A program made the translations under genes and the position numbers. The notes below the pieces were generated by a model, which saw only the letters and a list, made by a program, of their open reading frames with translations, had not been told where the DNA came from and made no database searches. From Haloprofundus salilacus (lineage in GTDB: Archaea; Halobacteriota; Halobacteria; Halobacteriales; Haloferacaceae), in contig NZ_CP083724.1 of assembly GCF_020150815.1 (NCBI RefSeq), positions 248,001 to 312,000 of the forward strand: 64,000 nt of DNA, read 5' to 3'. This document shows positions 63,549-64,000 of the stretch, piece after piece. Each line of letters opens with the position of its first letter. Position 1 is the first letter of the stretch.

Positions 63549-64000
63549 GTGAACGAGAGCCACCGAATCGACGTGAGCAGGGGAAGCCTCGAAGGGACGA
63601 ACAGCGCGTACGTGCTCCCGAAACGCGGCGTCGTCGTCGACCCGGGACCGCCAGGCGACGACGCGTGGGACCGCCTCGTCTCCGGTATCGAAGAGACCGG
63701 ACTCGAACTCCGCGACGTATCGTCGGTGCTCGTCACCCACTGGCACGTCGACCACGCGGGACTCGCGCCGCGACTCTGCGAGACGAGCGACGCGACGCTG
63801 TACCTGCACGAGAGCGACGCGGCGTTCGTCGCTGACTACGCGGCCGCGAGACGAGAGCGCGTTGACCGGGACGCCCGAAAACTGGCGGCGTGGGGCGTCC
63901 CCAATGAAACCGTCGAGTCGGTGGTCGCGGGCGATAGGCCGTCGCCGATGCCGGACGAGTATCCGGTCGAGTCGCTCGTGGACGGCGACACTGTCGTGGG
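63549..64000 (+). CDS. Metallo-beta-lactamase-fold hydrolase, incomplete at right edge
   Basis: The first 150 residues are present from GTG 63549; the frame runs off the window. The fold begins with GSLEGTNSAYVLPKRGVVVD (strand with the Asp in VVDPGPPG). The zinc-binding motif is SVLVTHWHVDHAGLAPRL near residue 65, followed by LYLHESDAAFV. Relatives include glyoxalase II-like hydrolases. Substrate cannot be judged from the fragment. Confidence 0.83.
   Translation, partial: MNESHRIDVSRGSLEGTNSAYVLPKRGVVVDPGPPGDDAWDRLVSGIEETGLELRDVSSVLVTHWHVDHAGLAPRLCETSDATLYLHESDAAFVADYAAARRERVDRDARKLAAWGVPNETVESVVAGDRPSPMPDEYPVESLVDGDTVV

Overview
The window is from a halophilic archaeon of the class Halobacteria. 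The proteins are strongly acidic and GC-rich, many genes appear leaderless with AT-rich TATA-like boxes about 25-30 bases upstream, exported proteins carry twin-arginine lipoprotein signals, and several families are typical of the group (bacterio-opsin-activator HTH regulators, halocyanin, DnaJ-ferredoxin, IS1341-type TnpB). The species cannot be fixed from the sequence alone. No rRNA, tRNA, CRISPR array or prophage was seen.

Region 1 (1-25.1 kb) looks like a catabolic island for nitrogenous compatible solutes. At the left edge are an incomplete, apparently circularly permuted peptide-type ABC substrate-binding lipoprotein and a divergent M28 peptidase. Then come an ArsN2-like acetyltransferase, a strong ectoine-hydrolase (DoeA/EutD) homologue, glutamate dehydrogenase, a D-2-hydroxyacid dehydrogenase with a large FAD/Fe-S oxidase, an M20 amidohydrolase, a threonine-dehydratase-type PLP enzyme, two class III aminotransferases (one diaminobutyrate-aminotransferase-like), a BCCT solute transporter, RidA, a tungsten aldehyde:ferredoxin oxidoreductase, an IclR regulator and an MFS carrier. 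A GTACACAAA-like motif recurs upstream of several of these genes, and in two cases a palindromic form covers the start codon. I infer a co-regulated route: uptake, ectoine ring opening, deacetylation, transamination, aldehyde oxidation. In it the M20 enzyme and AOR may replace bacterial DoeB and DoeC.

Region 2 (25.4-46 kb) is dominated by signalling and stress genes. It holds an overlapping three-gene cluster (multi-PAS kinase, single-domain receiver, receiver-GAF-HTH regulator), another PAS/GAF/HTH regulator with a degenerate receiver, a second multi-PAS kinase with an N-terminal winged helix, a SprT-like metalloprotease, a TraB-family protein, a RibD/DHFR-fold reductase, a TRAM protein divergent from a DnaJ-ferredoxin fusion, and KatG. 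KatG has a short upstream overlapping ORF and a probable catalase remnant behind it. An IS1341-type TnpB element sits at 37.4-39.0 kb.

Region 3 (46-64 kb) has a saccharopine-dehydrogenase-like oxidoreductase, a large repeat-rich surface protein, a tightly overlapping thiamine salvage operon (thiE-thiM-SDR-thiD), a gamma-carbonic-anhydrase-like hexapeptide protein lacking one zinc histidine, an RtcB-family ligase, a ribbon-helix-helix protein, a second TnpB element with intact catalytic residues, a halocyanin, a lipid-kinase-family protein, a PadR regulator, an MFS carrier and an incomplete metallo-beta-lactamase-fold protein at the right edge.
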